Origin: Salinimicrobium sp050750585
Lineage (GTDB): Bacteria; Bacteroidota; Bacteroidia; Flavobacteriales; Flavobacteriaceae
Assembly (NCBI RefSeq): GCF_050750585.1
Contig: NZ_JBOJLM010000010.1
Span: forward strand, 1 to 64,000
Length of the DNA: 64,000 nucleotides
Reading direction: 5' to 3'
Every line of letters starts with the position of its first letter. The stretch's first letter is position 1. A model generated the notes under the pieces. The model saw nothing but the letters and a program-made list of their open reading frames with translations, made no database searches and had not been told where the DNA came from. Made by a program: the position numbers and the translations under genes. This document shows positions 1-8,458 of this stretch, piece after piece.

Positions 1-27
1 TTTCATTTAATCTATTACCTGTGAAGA

Positions 28-576
28 CTAGGCGTGCTGGTCTTCATGCTTTCCTTCTTTGATCTCTTCAATAAGTTTTGAATTGAATGCTGGTAGATCA
101 TCAGGATTTCTACTGGTTACAAAACCTTCGTCTACCACAACTTCCTCATCAACCCAATTTGCACCGGCGTTAATTACGTCGTCTTTCATTGAATTGTAGG
201 AGGTCATGGATCTTCCTTCTACCACTCCTGCACTAATTAGTGTCCAGGGTGCGTGGCATATTGCAGCTACAGGTTTCTTTTGCTTAAAGAAATCGCGAAC
301 AAATTGAAGAGCCTCCTCATTTGTTCTTAGATTATCTGGATTCATAACCCCTCCCGGAAGCATAAGTGCATTATAGTCGCTCGCACTCACCTCACTAACA
401 GTTTTATCCACGTTGTATTCTTTAGACCAATCGGTTTCATTCCAGGCCTTGATTTTGCCTTTTTTAGGACTTACTATGTGAACTTCAAAACCTTCATCTT
501 CCATAGCTTCTTTTGGAGAAGTTAATTCTACCTCTTCAAATCCATCAGTCGCTAAAATTGCTATCTTCTTATTCAT
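28..576 (-). CDS. PfpI/DJ-1 family type 1 glutamine amidotransferase-like protein
   Basis: The 182-residue protein has the full length of the PfpI/YhbO family, cytosolic proteins described as stress proteases or deglycases. It shows the family layout: an N-terminal strand leading to Asp11-Gly-Phe-Glu14-Glu15, which supplies the conserved acidic residue, a PGG turn near residue 75, and the nucleophile elbow AAICHAPW with Cys107-His108. The start at 576 begins with MNKKIAIL, the usual beta-strand start. It is monocistronic on the minus strand. The gap to the next gene holds a 113-bp repeat. Family assignment is firm. The substrate (protein cleavage or repair of glycated groups) cannot be told from sequence. 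Confidence 0.9.
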   Translation of the reverse strand: MNKKIAILATDGFEEVELTSPKEAMEDEGFEVHIVSPKKGKIKAWNETDWSKEYNVDKTVSEVSASDYNALMLPGGVMNPDNLRTNEEALQFVRDFFKQKKPVAAICHAPWTLISAGVVEGRSMTSYNSMKDDVINAGANWVDEEVVVDEGFVTSRNPDDLPAFNSKLIEEIKEGKHEDQHA

Positions 577-678
577 TTCATTTAATTTTTATGTTCAACA
601 ATGATTTAAGGGAAGATAGGCACTAAGCCTCTCTTTCTCTATTAAGAAGCCTATAAAATCTAAAAGACTAAGGTTAAA

Positions 679-791
679 TTTTATTCATAGGAGGGTAAAT
701 ACCCCGAGGCTTGCCTCGTTAGTAAATGTTGTAAAGTTTGAAAACGTGTTCCACTAAAATGCTCCGTGGGCTTGCCCCGGAGAAATTTACT
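679..791 (+). repeat. 113-bp palindromic element, copy A (inverted relative to copy B)
   Basis: The stretch is the reverse complement of 48805-48917 with one mismatch (A at 693 where the other copy gives G), so 112 of 113 bases agree. It contains two small hairpins near its ends, CGAGGC-TT-GCCTCG and CTCCGTGGGC-TT-GCCCCGGAG, each flanked by a GTAAAT-like hexamer in opposite orientation. This arrangement resembles a BIME or MITE. It fills most of the gap between the PfpI-like gene and the BrkB-like gene and overlaps the stop codon of the latter by two bases. No transposase is nearby. Confidence 0.9.
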
Positions 792-1827
792 AAGAGGAGC
801 TATTATTTGCCTCCTCTTTTATTCTGCGTTGCTTTTGGCGCTCTTCCTCCTCATCAACGTGTGACTGCAGTGTATCGAGAATCCTTTTTTCGTCTACCAG
901 TTGTCCGCGTTTTTCTTCAAGCCTTTCAAGTTCCTGATAAATGGCAGGTTCGGCATATTCATTTGGCTCCACTTTTTCTTTTTTATACAGGGCATACTGC
1001 ACCGTAAATTCAGCTCCAAAGAATACAATTAAGCAGGTATAATACACCCACAGGAGAATAAGCACTACCGAAGAGGCACCACCATAAACAGACCCCGGAT
1101 TACTTTGACCAAAGTAGAACCCTATGAGGTATTCGGCTACAAGGAAAAGACAGGTTGTGAGCATGGCTCCCAGATAAGTGGTCTTCCATCTTAGCTTAAC
1201 ATCGGGCAGCCATTTAAAGATCGCAGCAAAGAGAGACATAATTATGGTGAAGGAAAGGGCAAAATTAAGCACCTCCAGGAGAAAGGTGGTAATAACAGGA
1301 GCTATAGAAGCAACATAATCTTTTATAGCTGCCAGTACTGCCGAAATGACCAGAGAAACAAGCAGCAGTAACCCCAGGACGAATACCATCCCCAGGGAAA
1401 TAATGCGGTTAATGATAATCCTCTTCACCGTATTCTTTTTAACTGCAATGTTCCAGATATTATTCATTGCAGCTTTTAACTGGAAAAATACCCCGGTGGC
1501 ACCAAAGATCAGGAAAGCAAATCCAAAGATTACAGCCCATGTAGAGGTTTGATCAAGTGCGGCGTTCGCTACCATCCCTTCAATGGCCTGGGCCGCTTCC
1601 ACTCCCACAAATTCGCCTATCTCCCTGGTGATCCTGCCCTGTACGGCTTCTTTTCCAAAGAAATATCCTGCAACCGTAACAACAATAATGAGTAAGGAAG
1701 GTAGGGAGAAGAGCGCATAATACGCTATAGTAGCACTCCTGGCCCAGGGATCGTTCCTGTTCCAGCTAAAATAAGATTGCTTTAAAAGCCTCCAGAAGGA
1801 GCGTAATTTCCGTTTGATAAAGCCCAT
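790..1827 (-). CDS. YihY/BrkB family inner membrane protein
   Basis: This 345-residue protein has the YihY/BrkB architecture: a short basic N-terminus, the conserved ARSATIAYYALFSLPSLL segment around residues 29-46, and about six hydrophobic segments between residues 32 and 280. A charged, Glu/Lys/Arg-rich cytoplasmic tail follows. Members were once called ribonuclease BN or serum-resistance factor BrkB. Their real function is not settled, and transport or envelope roles are suggested. The gene stands alone, with its stop codon abutting the 113-bp repeat. The acidic-basic tail after residue 285 looks coiled-coil-like. Family call secure, function open. Confidence 0.9.
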   Translation of the reverse strand: MGFIKRKLRSFWRLLKQSYFSWNRNDPWARSATIAYYALFSLPSLLIIVVTVAGYFFGKEAVQGRITREIGEFVGVEAAQAIEGMVANAALDQTSTWAVIFGFAFLIFGATGVFFQLKAAMNNIWNIAVKKNTVKRIIINRIISLGMVFVLGLLLLVSLVISAVLAAIKDYVASIAPVITTFLLEVLNFALSFTIIMSLFAAIFKWLPDVKLRWKTTYLGAMLTTCLFLVAEYLIGFYFGQSNPGSVYGGASSVVLILLWVYYTCLIVFFGAEFTVQYALYKKEKVEPNEYAEPAIYQELERLEEKRGQLVDEKRILDTLQSHVDEEEERQKQRRIKEEANNSSS

Positions 1828-1856
1828 AAGCAGAATGTAGTTAAAATGAAAGTAAT

Positions 1857-1893
1857 AAAAAAACCCTCCAAACTAATAGCCTGAAGGGTTTTT
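1857..1893 (-). terminator. Intrinsic terminator of the Lrp-family gene
   Basis: AAAAACCCT (1859-1867) and AGGGTTTTT (1885-1893) form a 9-bp stem with a 17-nt loop. On the minus strand it is followed by a run of T, 18 bp after the stop codon of the Lrp-like gene. Confidence 0.75.
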
Positions 1894-1910
1894 AATAAGA
1901 ATTTAGTACT

Positions 1911-2390
1911 CTATAAGTTCTCAAAAATAGAATGCATAAGCCTTTTCTTGTCGTTGATGCTCTCTTCAAGTGAAATCATTGTTTCTGTACGGTAAACACC
2001 TTCAATATCATCCAGCTTGAAAATAATTTCTTTTGCATGCTGAGTATCTCTTGCCCTAATTTTGCAGAATACATTGAATTTGCCAGTAGTAACGTGAGCT
2101 ACAGTTACATATGGAATTTCATTAATACGCTCTAATACAAATTTGGTTTGGGAAGTGTTTTGTAGAAAAATTCCAACATAGGCTATAAAAGCATAACCCA
2201 GCTTCTCATAATTAAGTGTAAGTGACGAACCGAGAATAATCCCTGCTTCTTCCATTTTCTTTACCCTAACGTGCACTGTTCCCGCTGAAATATTAAGTTT
2301 CTTTGCGATATCAGTGAAAGGGGTTCGCGTATTGTCGATCAACATATTGAGTATTTGGTGATCGGTTTCATCTAATCTAAACTTTGCCAT
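1911..2390 (-). CDS. Lrp/AsnC family transcriptional regulator
   Basis: The protein of 159 residues has an N-terminal winged helix-turn-helix (residues about 5-60, with the LDETDHQILNMLIDN start typical of the family). A C-terminal RAM/AsnC ligand-binding domain with beta-alpha-beta-beta-alpha-beta order follows (about 70-155). Such proteins form octamers or dimers and respond to amino acids. The gene is monocistronic with its own promoter (2432-2465) and terminator. The neighbouring M14 peptidase ends just upstream on the same strand. Many family members repress their own gene; the A/T-rich promoter could host such a site, but I see no clear operator. Confidence 0.93.
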   Translation of the reverse strand: MAKFRLDETDHQILNMLIDNTRTPFTDIAKKLNISAGTVHVRVKKMEEAGIILGSSLTLNYEKLGYAFIAYVGIFLQNTSQTKFVLERINEIPYVTVAHVTTGKFNVFCKIRARDTQHAKEIIFKLDDIEGVYRTETMISLEESINDKKRLMHSIFENL

Positions 2391-2431
2391 ATCTAATCTT
2401 TTGAAGATTCTCCTTGTTTTTAAACGAAGTA

Positions 2432-2465
2432 CAAAATTAATACAAAATAATTAGATTATAGTCAA
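2432..2465 (-). promoter_or_regulatory. Bacteroidota promoter of the Lrp-family gene
   Basis: Read on the minus strand, TTG (2463-2465), a 23-bp spacer and TAATTTTG (2432-2439) match the TTG-N17-23-TAnnTTTG consensus. The box lies 42 bp upstream of the start codon. Confidence 0.6.
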
Positions 2466-2468
2466 TAT

Positions 2469-3632
2469 TCATTTAATATGCAGCGGATTTATTGATAACT
2501 TCTCTTTATTTAACAAAATTATCTCTACTATATCGTTTTCGATAAGCGGGGTTTCATCGGATTTTTCTACCTCCTGGCTCTTACAATCAATTTCTAAGTG
2601 GCCAAAAAAGTTCAAATCATCTTCAATAATATGTACCACGGGTTCAAAAAGTACATCTCCGGCTTTTATTTTTTCTGAATACTGTATCCCTACATCTACT
2701 TTTTCCCCTTCTATTAGTGCATTCCTTAGAATGATGTCGAGAAAACTTTTCTTGTTCTCTGGAATTTCAAAGTAGTCTTCTTCTTTTTGCAGAATAAAAT
2801 CTCCGGTTGCAACTGCTTTGAGAGCTGTAAGTAATGATAGGGTAAAATACTTCCTGGTATTTTCTCTTAAATAATCCCCCTGAAAATGTCCGCATTCAAA
2901 CAAGATCGTAGGCACGTGCTGCGCCTGGAAATAATCTCCTGTGCAATTAAGATTAAAGCTATCATCGAACCTTCCTACCTGCCCCGGAATTACTTTTTGT
3001 AGCTCGTTATTCATTGCAGCAATGATCTTCATAGCTTTTATTCGCACTTCAGTAACCGTTCTTGCTTCATCCATTGAAGGAGCAAGAAAAGATAGCGTAG
3101 CAGGTAAATTGAAGTCTCCCGCACCAAAGATTGTTCTTTGATCATGAAGATTAAAACAGAAATCTGGCTTAAAGTCCTCAAAAGTTTTTCTGAGCACCTT
3201 ACTTTCAGGTTCGTTGACATCGTTCGCATCGCGGTTAAGATCTACTTTATTAACGTTTACACGGGTATATCTCGCTGCACCATCTGGATTGACCATGGGA
3301 AGTATTAAAATGGTACATTCCGCAAGTATATTCTTTACCACATCAAGTTCTGCATAAACTTTCAGGAAGTGAAGCAAGTCTACAACTCCTTTCGTGGTTG
3401 TACTTTCATTGCCGTGCATTTGCGACCATGCCAAAATCTTCTTTTTACCTGTACCCACAGTTATCCCCAGAATAGGAATATTAAGAAATGATCTTCCTAC
3501 TTCAGATGTGGGATAATGTTCTTTCAGATCTTCCAGCCCTTCTTCCAGTTGGGTATACGTAATATATCTTCCGTATAATTTTTCGGATTTAAACTCGTCA
3601 TAATTCTTAAGAAATTCTTCCGCTGTCATCAT
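2469..3632 (-). CDS. M14 family zinc carboxypeptidase-like metallopeptidase
   Basis: 387 residues. The zinc and catalytic residues of the M14 family are all present: the HxxE motif in QMHGNEST (His73, Glu76), the third zinc ligand in FNLHDQRT (His163) and the general-base Glu in ILFECGHF (Glu246). The VNVNKVDLNRDAND stretch is the usual substrate-binding Asn-Arg region. No signal peptide is visible, so it is probably cytosolic. It may act in peptide or amide turnover rather than secreted digestion. The first two codons are both Met. The -7 box ends only about 6 bp upstream of the first, so the mRNA may be leaderless. Divergent from the XRE regulator, with which it shares operator-like sites. 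Confidence 0.9.
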   Translation of the reverse strand: MMTAEEFLKNYDEFKSEKLYGRYITYTQLEEGLEDLKEHYPTSEVGRSFLNIPILGITVGTGKKKILAWSQMHGNESTTTKGVVDLLHFLKVYAELDVVKNILAECTILILPMVNPDGAARYTRVNVNKVDLNRDANDVNEPESKVLRKTFEDFKPDFCFNLHDQRTIFGAGDFNLPATLSFLAPSMDEARTVTEVRIKAMKIIAAMNNELQKVIPGQVGRFDDSFNLNCTGDYFQAQHVPTILFECGHFQGDYLRENTRKYFTLSLLTALKAVATGDFILQKEEDYFEIPENKKSFLDIILRNALIEGEKVDVGIQYSEKIKAGDVLFEPVVHIIEDDLNFFGHLEIDCKSQEVEKSDETPLIENDIVEIILLNKEKLSINPLHIK

Positions 3633-3637
3633 GTTTA

Positions 3638-3645
3638 CAAAAGTA
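3638..3645 (-). promoter_or_regulatory. -7 element of the M14 peptidase gene
   Basis: TACTTTTG on the minus strand is an exact TAnnTTTG match whose downstream edge overlaps a TGTAAACA site. A TTG lies 16 bp upstream, one short of the usual range. Transcription would begin within a few bases of the start codon. Confidence 0.55.
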
Positions 3646-3848
3646 AATAATCCAAAATTTACAATCGTAAACAGTAAAAACGAGTACCCTTGTACACTTA
3701 TGTAAACATCGAGTTCCCGTCTGTAAATCAGGTGATAGGAATATTTCCCTACTGTTATTTTACTGTATTTAAATTGCAGTATTTTAGTTAGTTATGTAGT
3801 GTTATATGAAGTTGTTATACATGTATTTATTGCAATATAAGTGTGGTA

Positions 3849-3879
3849 TTGGAGAATCCATTTTAAATGATTACTTTTG
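3849..3879 (+). promoter_or_regulatory. Promoter of the XRE regulator gene
   Basis: TTG (3849-3851), a 20-bp spacer and TACTTTTG (3872-3879) match the Bacteroidota consensus. The -7 box overlaps the left arm of the 9-bp inverted repeat, which suits autorepression. Confidence 0.7.
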
Positions 3880-3910
3880 TAAACAACAAGATTTTTGACT
3901 CCTGTTTACA

Positions 3911-4321
3911 ATGGTGAACACTGAAGAATTTACAATTCGACTTAATAAGGTTATGGAGTACTATGACCTTTCGGCTGCTTCATTTGCCGATAAAATAGAT
4001 GTGGGCCGCTCCTCTATTTCACATCTTCTATCTGGCAGAAATAAGCCGAGCCTGGATTTTGTCATGAAGATCATAAATGCTTTTCCGGAAGTTGAACTTT
4101 ACTGGCTACTGAATGGAAAAGGAAATTTTCCGAAGGAAAGTTCTACTGCCAGGAATCGGGAGAAAGAAGAAATTCAGCAGAAGGAATCCGAAGTGCAGGA
4201 TCTATTTTCTACTACTCCCCCCATACCCGAAAAAGAATTTACTGCTCCTTCCCTCTCAAAAAAGATAAAAAAAGTGGTCATTCTTTATGAAGACGGCACT
4301 TTTGATGCCTTTGAGAATTGA
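3911..4321 (+). CDS. XRE family helix-turn-helix transcriptional regulator
   Basis: 136 residues. An N-terminal Cro/C1-type helix-turn-helix spans about residues 8-65. It contains FADKIDVGRSSISHLLSGRN, where the recognition helix is the VGRSSISHLLSG part, then KPSLDFVMKIINAFPEV. The rest is a Lys/Glu-rich linker and a short basic-hydrophobic tail (KKIKKVVILYEDGTFDAFEN) that recurs in flavobacterial members. The DNA-binding role is clear, and the regulated genes are inferred to be itself and the divergent M14 peptidase from the shared TGTAAACA sites. It is followed by a small lipoprotein gene with its own promoter. Confidence 0.9.
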   Translation: MVNTEEFTIRLNKVMEYYDLSAASFADKIDVGRSSISHLLSGRNKPSLDFVMKIINAFPEVELYWLLNGKGNFPKESSTARNREKEEIQQKESEVQDLFSTTPPIPEKEFTAPSLSKKIKKVVILYEDGTFDAFEN

Positions 4322-4347
4322 GAAGCATTAAAAAAGGTTTTAAATTT
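4318..4347 (+). promoter_or_regulatory. Promoter of the small lipoprotein gene
   Basis: TTG (4318-4320), a 19-bp spacer and TAAATTTG (4340-4347) match the consensus. The start codon follows at 4353, so the transcript would have almost no leader. Confidence 0.65.
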
Positions 4348-4352
4348 GCAGC

Positions 4353-4727
4353 ATGAAAAAAATCTTGTTGGGCATTCTATTTCTTTGCTGCTTCAGCTCC
4401 TGTTATCAGGCAGAACGTGACTGTAAAGATTTTAAGACGGGAACCTTTGAATTTGAATCTTATCTTGAAGGGGAACTGGTAAAAACCCGTTTCGTGAGAA
4501 CTGATAGTATCGAAATAGATTATTTTAGAGGCCAGGTAGATACTTCTTCTATACGATGGATCAACGACTGTGAATATATCCTTTCAAATTTAAACCCTAA
4601 GAACAGGGCCGAAGAAAAGCCTATTCACATGAAGATCCTTACCACTAAAGGCAACACCTACACCTTTGAATACGGATTGGTGGGGGAAACACAGAAACAG
4701 CGTGGAACCGTTGTAAAGGTAGAGTGA
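4353..4727 (+). CDS. Small predicted lipoprotein of unknown function
   Basis: 124 residues. The N-terminus MKKILLGILFLCCFSSC is a lipoprotein signal with lipobox FSSC (Cys17), so the mature protein is probably anchored in the outer or inner membrane. The remainder (about 107 residues) is predicted mostly beta-strand with the motif ERDCKDFKTGTFEF and a second Cys pair partner in NDCEY. Short flavobacterial proteins of this type are sometimes labelled as topoisomerase-related because of their position near parC/parE, but nothing in the sequence supports that. I do not recognise a characterised function. It has its own promoter and converges on the mscL-parC operon. Confidence 0.75.
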   Translation: MKKILLGILFLCCFSSCYQAERDCKDFKTGTFEFESYLEGELVKTRFVRTDSIEIDYFRGQVDTSSIRWINDCEYILSNLNPKNRAEEKPIHMKILTTKGNTYTFEYGLVGETQKQRGTVVKVE

Positions 4728-4731
4728 AGAA

Positions 4732-4833
4732 AGTCTGTAGACGGTAGACTTTAGTCTGTAGAATTTTAGGGTGAGATATTTTATAGGGCTTGATTAACTA
4801 CCCAAATTACTCCTTAGGCATTACTCCTTAGGC
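4732..4833. repeat. Short simple repeats between converging genes
   Basis: GTCTGTAGA occurs twice around GTAGACGGTAGAC (4732-4762). The 13-mer GTAGACGGTAGAC reappears inverted after ychF near 10652. A perfect 14-bp tandem duplication of ATTACTCCTTAGGC lies at 4806-4833. The gap is otherwise free of a strong terminator hairpin. Confidence 0.6.
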
Positions 4834-4846
4834 ATTACCTGGGGTT

Positions 4847-5293
4847 TTACTTCTTTTTGAGCAGGTCGTTTTGTTCCTGCATCAATTTATTGAGGTTTGT
4901 AAGCAGCTCAATATCTTTTGGCGTGGCCACAGTCTTATCTTTAGGGTCTTCGGCTTTTCTTCTAAATCTGTTCATCAATTTTACCACCAGGAAGACGGTG
5001 AAGCCAATGACCAGAAAATCGATAAATACCTCAATCATTAATCCATAACCCACCGCTATTTCCTCTACAGCATCTATTCCGTCGGTTCCGGGGATCGCTT
5101 CCCGAAGCACATATTTCCTGTCGGCATAAGTGATCCTACCGGTTATCAAAGAAAGCGGAGGCATGATGATTTGCTTTACCAGTACATCAACAACACGGTT
5201 AAAAGCAGTACCAATAATGATACCCACCGCCATATCTATCATGTTGCCTTTTACGGCAAACTCCTTAAATTCTTTGAGTAACCCCACAGCCAT
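4847..5293 (-). CDS. mscL: Large-conductance mechanosensitive channel MscL
   Basis: 148 residues, the usual length. It has the amphipathic N-terminal helix and first transmembrane helix (LLKEFKEFAVKGNMIDMAVGIIIGTAF, residues about 5-35), a periplasmic loop rich in charged residues, the second helix (about 82-107) and a C-terminal cytoplasmic helix ending in a Lys-rich tail. It forms a pentameric inner-membrane valve that opens on hypo-osmotic shock. The start codon overlaps the stop of parC as TAATG, so it is translationally coupled as the last gene of the parE operon. Confidence 0.96.
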   Translation of the reverse strand: MAVGLLKEFKEFAVKGNMIDMAVGIIIGTAFNRVVDVLVKQIIMPPLSLITGRITYADRKYVLREAIPGTDGIDAVEEIAVGYGLMIEVFIDFLVIGFTVFLVVKLMNRFRRKAEDPKDKTVATPKDIELLTNLNKLMQEQNDLLKKK

Positions 5294-7974
5294 TATTCGT
5301 CAAAAAGTCTAATTTGAGTTTCATCTCCTCCCGGATTCTCTTTGTGAAGTTTTGTTTCAGAAAAATCAGGTGCTTTACCCTGTCCTTCCACACGCTCTTC
5401 CCCTTGCACTTCCATATCTTCGGGAGCGGTTTCTTCAGGCTCAATAAATGGCTTTGGATCCAGAAGGTTTACCTGTTTTACTTTTTCTGAAGTAAGCTGG
5501 TTTCCAAGGGCTTTAATCCCTTTTATCGAAATGAATTCTTCAAGTTCAACAAGATCGTTGGGTTTCTGATCTTTCCCCCTGATTTTTGTATAAACTACTT
5601 CTACCACCGGAAGATAATCGGTAGAAACGATCTCGAGATAAGACTTGGGATGATCTCCTATGAAGTTCTCTTCTTTTTCTTCATTTTCAATGATAAAGCG
5701 CTTCACATAGAACTTTTCCTTTTCACCTTCCCAATAAATAGCTGAAACTGGCTTTTTTGGAGACCACTTCTCAAGTACTATAATATCTTCATCAAAACGC
5801 GTAGTGAGCTCGGGTTTAATAGTTTTGGCTATACCATTTTGAGTAACGATTAATAGCCTGTCCTCTCCTTTAAACTCGCCTAGCAAATCTCCTCTCTCGT
5901 CTACATTGAGCCTTCTTACTGTGTCATCAAACCAAATTCTTCTTGGTTTAAGTGTAGAAACCCCTTCTTCCTTGAGATCAATTTTTTTGACCGGGTACTT
6001 GGTCACTATATTTCCTTTTACCGCCCTGCCCTTAATGGCCATGTCGGCAAAATCTACTTCGAATTTTAATTTTTTGATGCTTCCTACCTGCCTTAGGTAG
6101 ACCATCACTACTTCGGCCTCGCCATTTGGATTGGCAGAAAAATAAAGCACTTCTGAACCTTTCTTGCCCTGGGTAAGATCATATTCCCTGTCGCGGGTTA
6201 CCGAGGTTACCGCAAACCTTTTGATATAGGAAGCGCCACCTTTGCCATCTTTATAAATAATATTGTAGATCGTTCTGCGGTCTTTCTTCTTGAAGATTGC
6301 TACGTGAATAATGTCTTTACCTATAAAGGTTTTGGCATCTACCCTGGTGACGATCATTTTCCCTTCGGCCGTGAAGCAGATCACATCGTCAATATCTGAA
6401 CAGTCGGTCACATATTCATCTTTTTTGAGGGCTGTACCCACAAAACCTTCTTTTCGGTTTACGAATAGCTTTGTATTTCGTATAACTACTTTAGTTGCTT
6501 CAATATCGTCAAAAAGGCGCAATTCTGTCTTTCTTTCTTTACCGGCACCATATTCTTTCTTTAAGCGGTTAAAATAGGCTATGGCATAATCTACCAGGTG
6601 GTCAAGGTGATGCTTTATCTGCGCAATTTCGCCTTCCAGAGCTTCAATTTTTTGTTGTGCTTTATCAAGGTCAAATTTAGAGATACGTTTGATCCTTATT
6701 TCGGTAAGTCGCACAATATCTTCTTCGGTCACTGCACGCTTCAGGTGTGTGATGTAGGGTTTTAATCCGCGGTCTATCGCCTCAATCACGCCTTGCCAGG
6801 TCTCTTCTTCCTCGATATCGCGGTAAATCCTTTTTTCAATAAAGATCCGCTCCAAAGAAGCAAAATGCCACTGCTCCTGGAATTCCTCCAGTTTCACCTC
6901 CAGGTCTTGCTTCAGTAAAGCAAGTGTATGATCTGTAGATCTTCTAAGGATTTCTGATACCCCTAAAAAGGCCGGTTTATTTTCAATGATGATGCAGCTC
7001 AAAGGTGAAATAGAAACTTCACAGTTTGTAAAAGCATACAGGGCATCTATTGTTTTATCGGGAGACATTCCCGGCGGTAAATGGATAAGGATCTCAACTT
7101 CGCTCGAAGTATTATCTTCAATTTTCTTAATCTTGATCTTTCCCTTATCATTTGCCTTAAGCACCGAATCTATTAAAGTAGACGTATTGGTGCTAAAAGG
7201 AATCTCCTTTATCACCAGGGTGTGCTTATCAAGTTGAGAAATCTTTGCCCGCACTCTCACACGGCCACCTCTCATGCCATCATTATAATTGGTGATATCG
7301 GCAATCCCTCCTGTAGCGAAATCGGGAAACAGTTTGAATTTCTTTCCCTGCAGGTGCTTTATACTTGCCTCAATAAGTTCAATGAAATTGTGAGGCAGAA
7401 TCTTTGTACTTAAACCCACGGCAATACCTTCGGCACCCTGAGCAAGCAACAACGGGAACATCACCGGTAAATTTACCGGCTCTTTTTTTCTTCCGTCGTA
7501 AGAGAGCTGCCACTCGGTGATTTTCGGATTATAGACTACATCAAGGGCAAATTTTGAAAGCCTTGCCTCAATATATCTTGCTGCTGCAGCTCCATCTCCA
7601 GTAAGAATGTTACCCCAGTTCCCCTGGGTGTCTATCAAGAGGTCTTTTTGGCCTACCTGTACCATGGCATCACCTATACTGGCATCCCCGTGAGGGTGGT
7701 ACTGCATGGTATGCCCCACAATGTTTGCAACTTTGTTATAACGGCCGTCATCAAGATCTTTCATAGAATGCATGATACGACGCTGCACAGGTTTAAACCC
7801 GTCTTCTAAAGCAGGAACCGCTCTTTCAAGAATTACATAAGAGGCATAATCCAGAAACCAGTCTTTGTACATTCCGGTAACCTTGGTAAGCACCTCGTTG
7901 TTCTCTGTATTATTCAGCTCTTCGTTTTGCTCGAACTGTTCGTCCTGATGATCGTTGTGATTCTCGTTCTCCAT
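5293..7974 (-). CDS. parC: DNA topoisomerase IV subunit A
   Basis: 893 residues. It is the DNA breakage-reunion subunit of type IIA topoisomerase, decatenating daughter chromosomes with ParE. The winged-helix region carries the active-site tyrosine in AARYIEARLS (Arg133-Tyr134) and the quinolone region HPHGDASIGDAM around residues 93-104. A coiled-coil tower and primary dimer interface follow, then a divergent beta-pinwheel (about 500-800) and an acidic tail. The poor conservation of a gyrase box and the pairing with parE favour topoisomerase IV over gyrase. The gene starts directly after the stop of the 160-residue gene and overlaps mscL by one base. Confidence 0.93.
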   Translation of the reverse strand: MENENHNDHQDEQFEQNEELNNTENNEVLTKVTGMYKDWFLDYASYVILERAVPALEDGFKPVQRRIMHSMKDLDDGRYNKVANIVGHTMQYHPHGDASIGDAMVQVGQKDLLIDTQGNWGNILTGDGAAAARYIEARLSKFALDVVYNPKITEWQLSYDGRKKEPVNLPVMFPLLLAQGAEGIAVGLSTKILPHNFIELIEASIKHLQGKKFKLFPDFATGGIADITNYNDGMRGGRVRVRAKISQLDKHTLVIKEIPFSTNTSTLIDSVLKANDKGKIKIKKIEDNTSSEVEILIHLPPGMSPDKTIDALYAFTNCEVSISPLSCIIIENKPAFLGVSEILRRSTDHTLALLKQDLEVKLEEFQEQWHFASLERIFIEKRIYRDIEEEETWQGVIEAIDRGLKPYITHLKRAVTEEDIVRLTEIRIKRISKFDLDKAQQKIEALEGEIAQIKHHLDHLVDYAIAYFNRLKKEYGAGKERKTELRLFDDIEATKVVIRNTKLFVNRKEGFVGTALKKDEYVTDCSDIDDVICFTAEGKMIVTRVDAKTFIGKDIIHVAIFKKKDRRTIYNIIYKDGKGGASYIKRFAVTSVTRDREYDLTQGKKGSEVLYFSANPNGEAEVVMVYLRQVGSIKKLKFEVDFADMAIKGRAVKGNIVTKYPVKKIDLKEEGVSTLKPRRIWFDDTVRRLNVDERGDLLGEFKGEDRLLIVTQNGIAKTIKPELTTRFDEDIIVLEKWSPKKPVSAIYWEGEKEKFYVKRFIIENEEKEENFIGDHPKSYLEIVSTDYLPVVEVVYTKIRGKDQKPNDLVELEEFISIKGIKALGNQLTSEKVKQVNLLDPKPFIEPEETAPEDMEVQGEERVEGQGKAPDFSETKLHKENPGGDETQIRLFDE

Positions 7975-8457
7975 TTAAGCCCTCGCTTTGTTTTTCTCCA
8001 GAATTTTGGCAAGTGACATTTCTAAAGCTTTTACTTTCTTGCCTGATAAAAAGGTGATATTGTATTTATAGTGCCTGTACCCTCTACTATTCCTTGAATG
8101 AATGTAAATGTGCAGGCGTTTGTAGAAAAAATAATTCTCTATTTTAAAATTCTTCAGTTTTGACTTTGGCACTTCGGTTCGTTGTTCCCTGTAATGCATG
8201 AATTGTGACACGAGGGCACCATTGCTTTTGAAGTTGATGGTTTCTCCATCACTGTCAAATTCGAATTTTTTTCCGACAATGAAAATATAGACCGCTACTA
8301 CAATAGCGATACCATTAGGAATTAAGCTACTGTAATTAAAAGGAACATCATCATATTTAAGTTCAACAGATGCAAATGCATTTGTGATAAAAACCGCCAC
8401 TACAATGATATAAATTGAAGGGATAATTCCGGTTTCTTTCCTGTTGTTGAACTTCAT
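7975..8457 (-). CDS. Membrane-associated protein of unknown function within the parE-parC operon
   Basis: 160 residues. Two hydrophobic segments near the N-terminus (about 12-31 and 46-63) are followed by a soluble beta-rich and basic region to the C-terminus, with FNGALVSQFMHYR-like charged stretches and no catalytic motif that I recognise. It lies one base after parE and immediately before parC, so all three must be translated from one message. The layout resembles PH-like domain membrane proteins, but this is a weak structural guess. Its conserved-looking position suggests co-expression rather than a proven topological role. Confidence 0.8.
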   Translation of the reverse strand: MKFNNRKETGIIPSIYIIVVAVFITNAFASVELKYDDVPFNYSSLIPNGIAIVVAVYIFIVGKKFEFDSDGETINFKSNGALVSQFMHYREQRTEVPKSKLKNFKIENYFFYKRLHIYIHSRNSRGYRHYKYNITFLSGKKVKALEMSLAKILEKNKARA

Positions 8458-8458
8458 T

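Larger units (their letters stand above)
3632..3910. promoter_or_regulatory. Divergent regulatory region with repeated TGTAAACA operator-like sites
   Basis: The 8-mer TGTAAACA or its complement occurs exactly at 3632-3639, 3701-3708, 3878-3885 and 3903-3910, and with one mismatch (CGTAAACA) at 3666-3673. The last two form a perfect 9-bp inverted repeat (TTGTAAACA at 3877-3885, TGTTTACAA at 3903-3911) ending on the XRE start codon. TTTAC-AATC-GTAAA is a further dyad at 3658-3671. At both genes the sequence TTACTTTTGTAAACA fuses the -7 box with a half-site. The inferred binder is the XRE protein encoded next door. Confidence 0.65.

Noticed and set aside
738..1007. Open frame of 89 codons on the plus strand
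   Set aside because: It runs through the 113-bp repeat and antisense to the BrkB-like gene, with no family resemblance.
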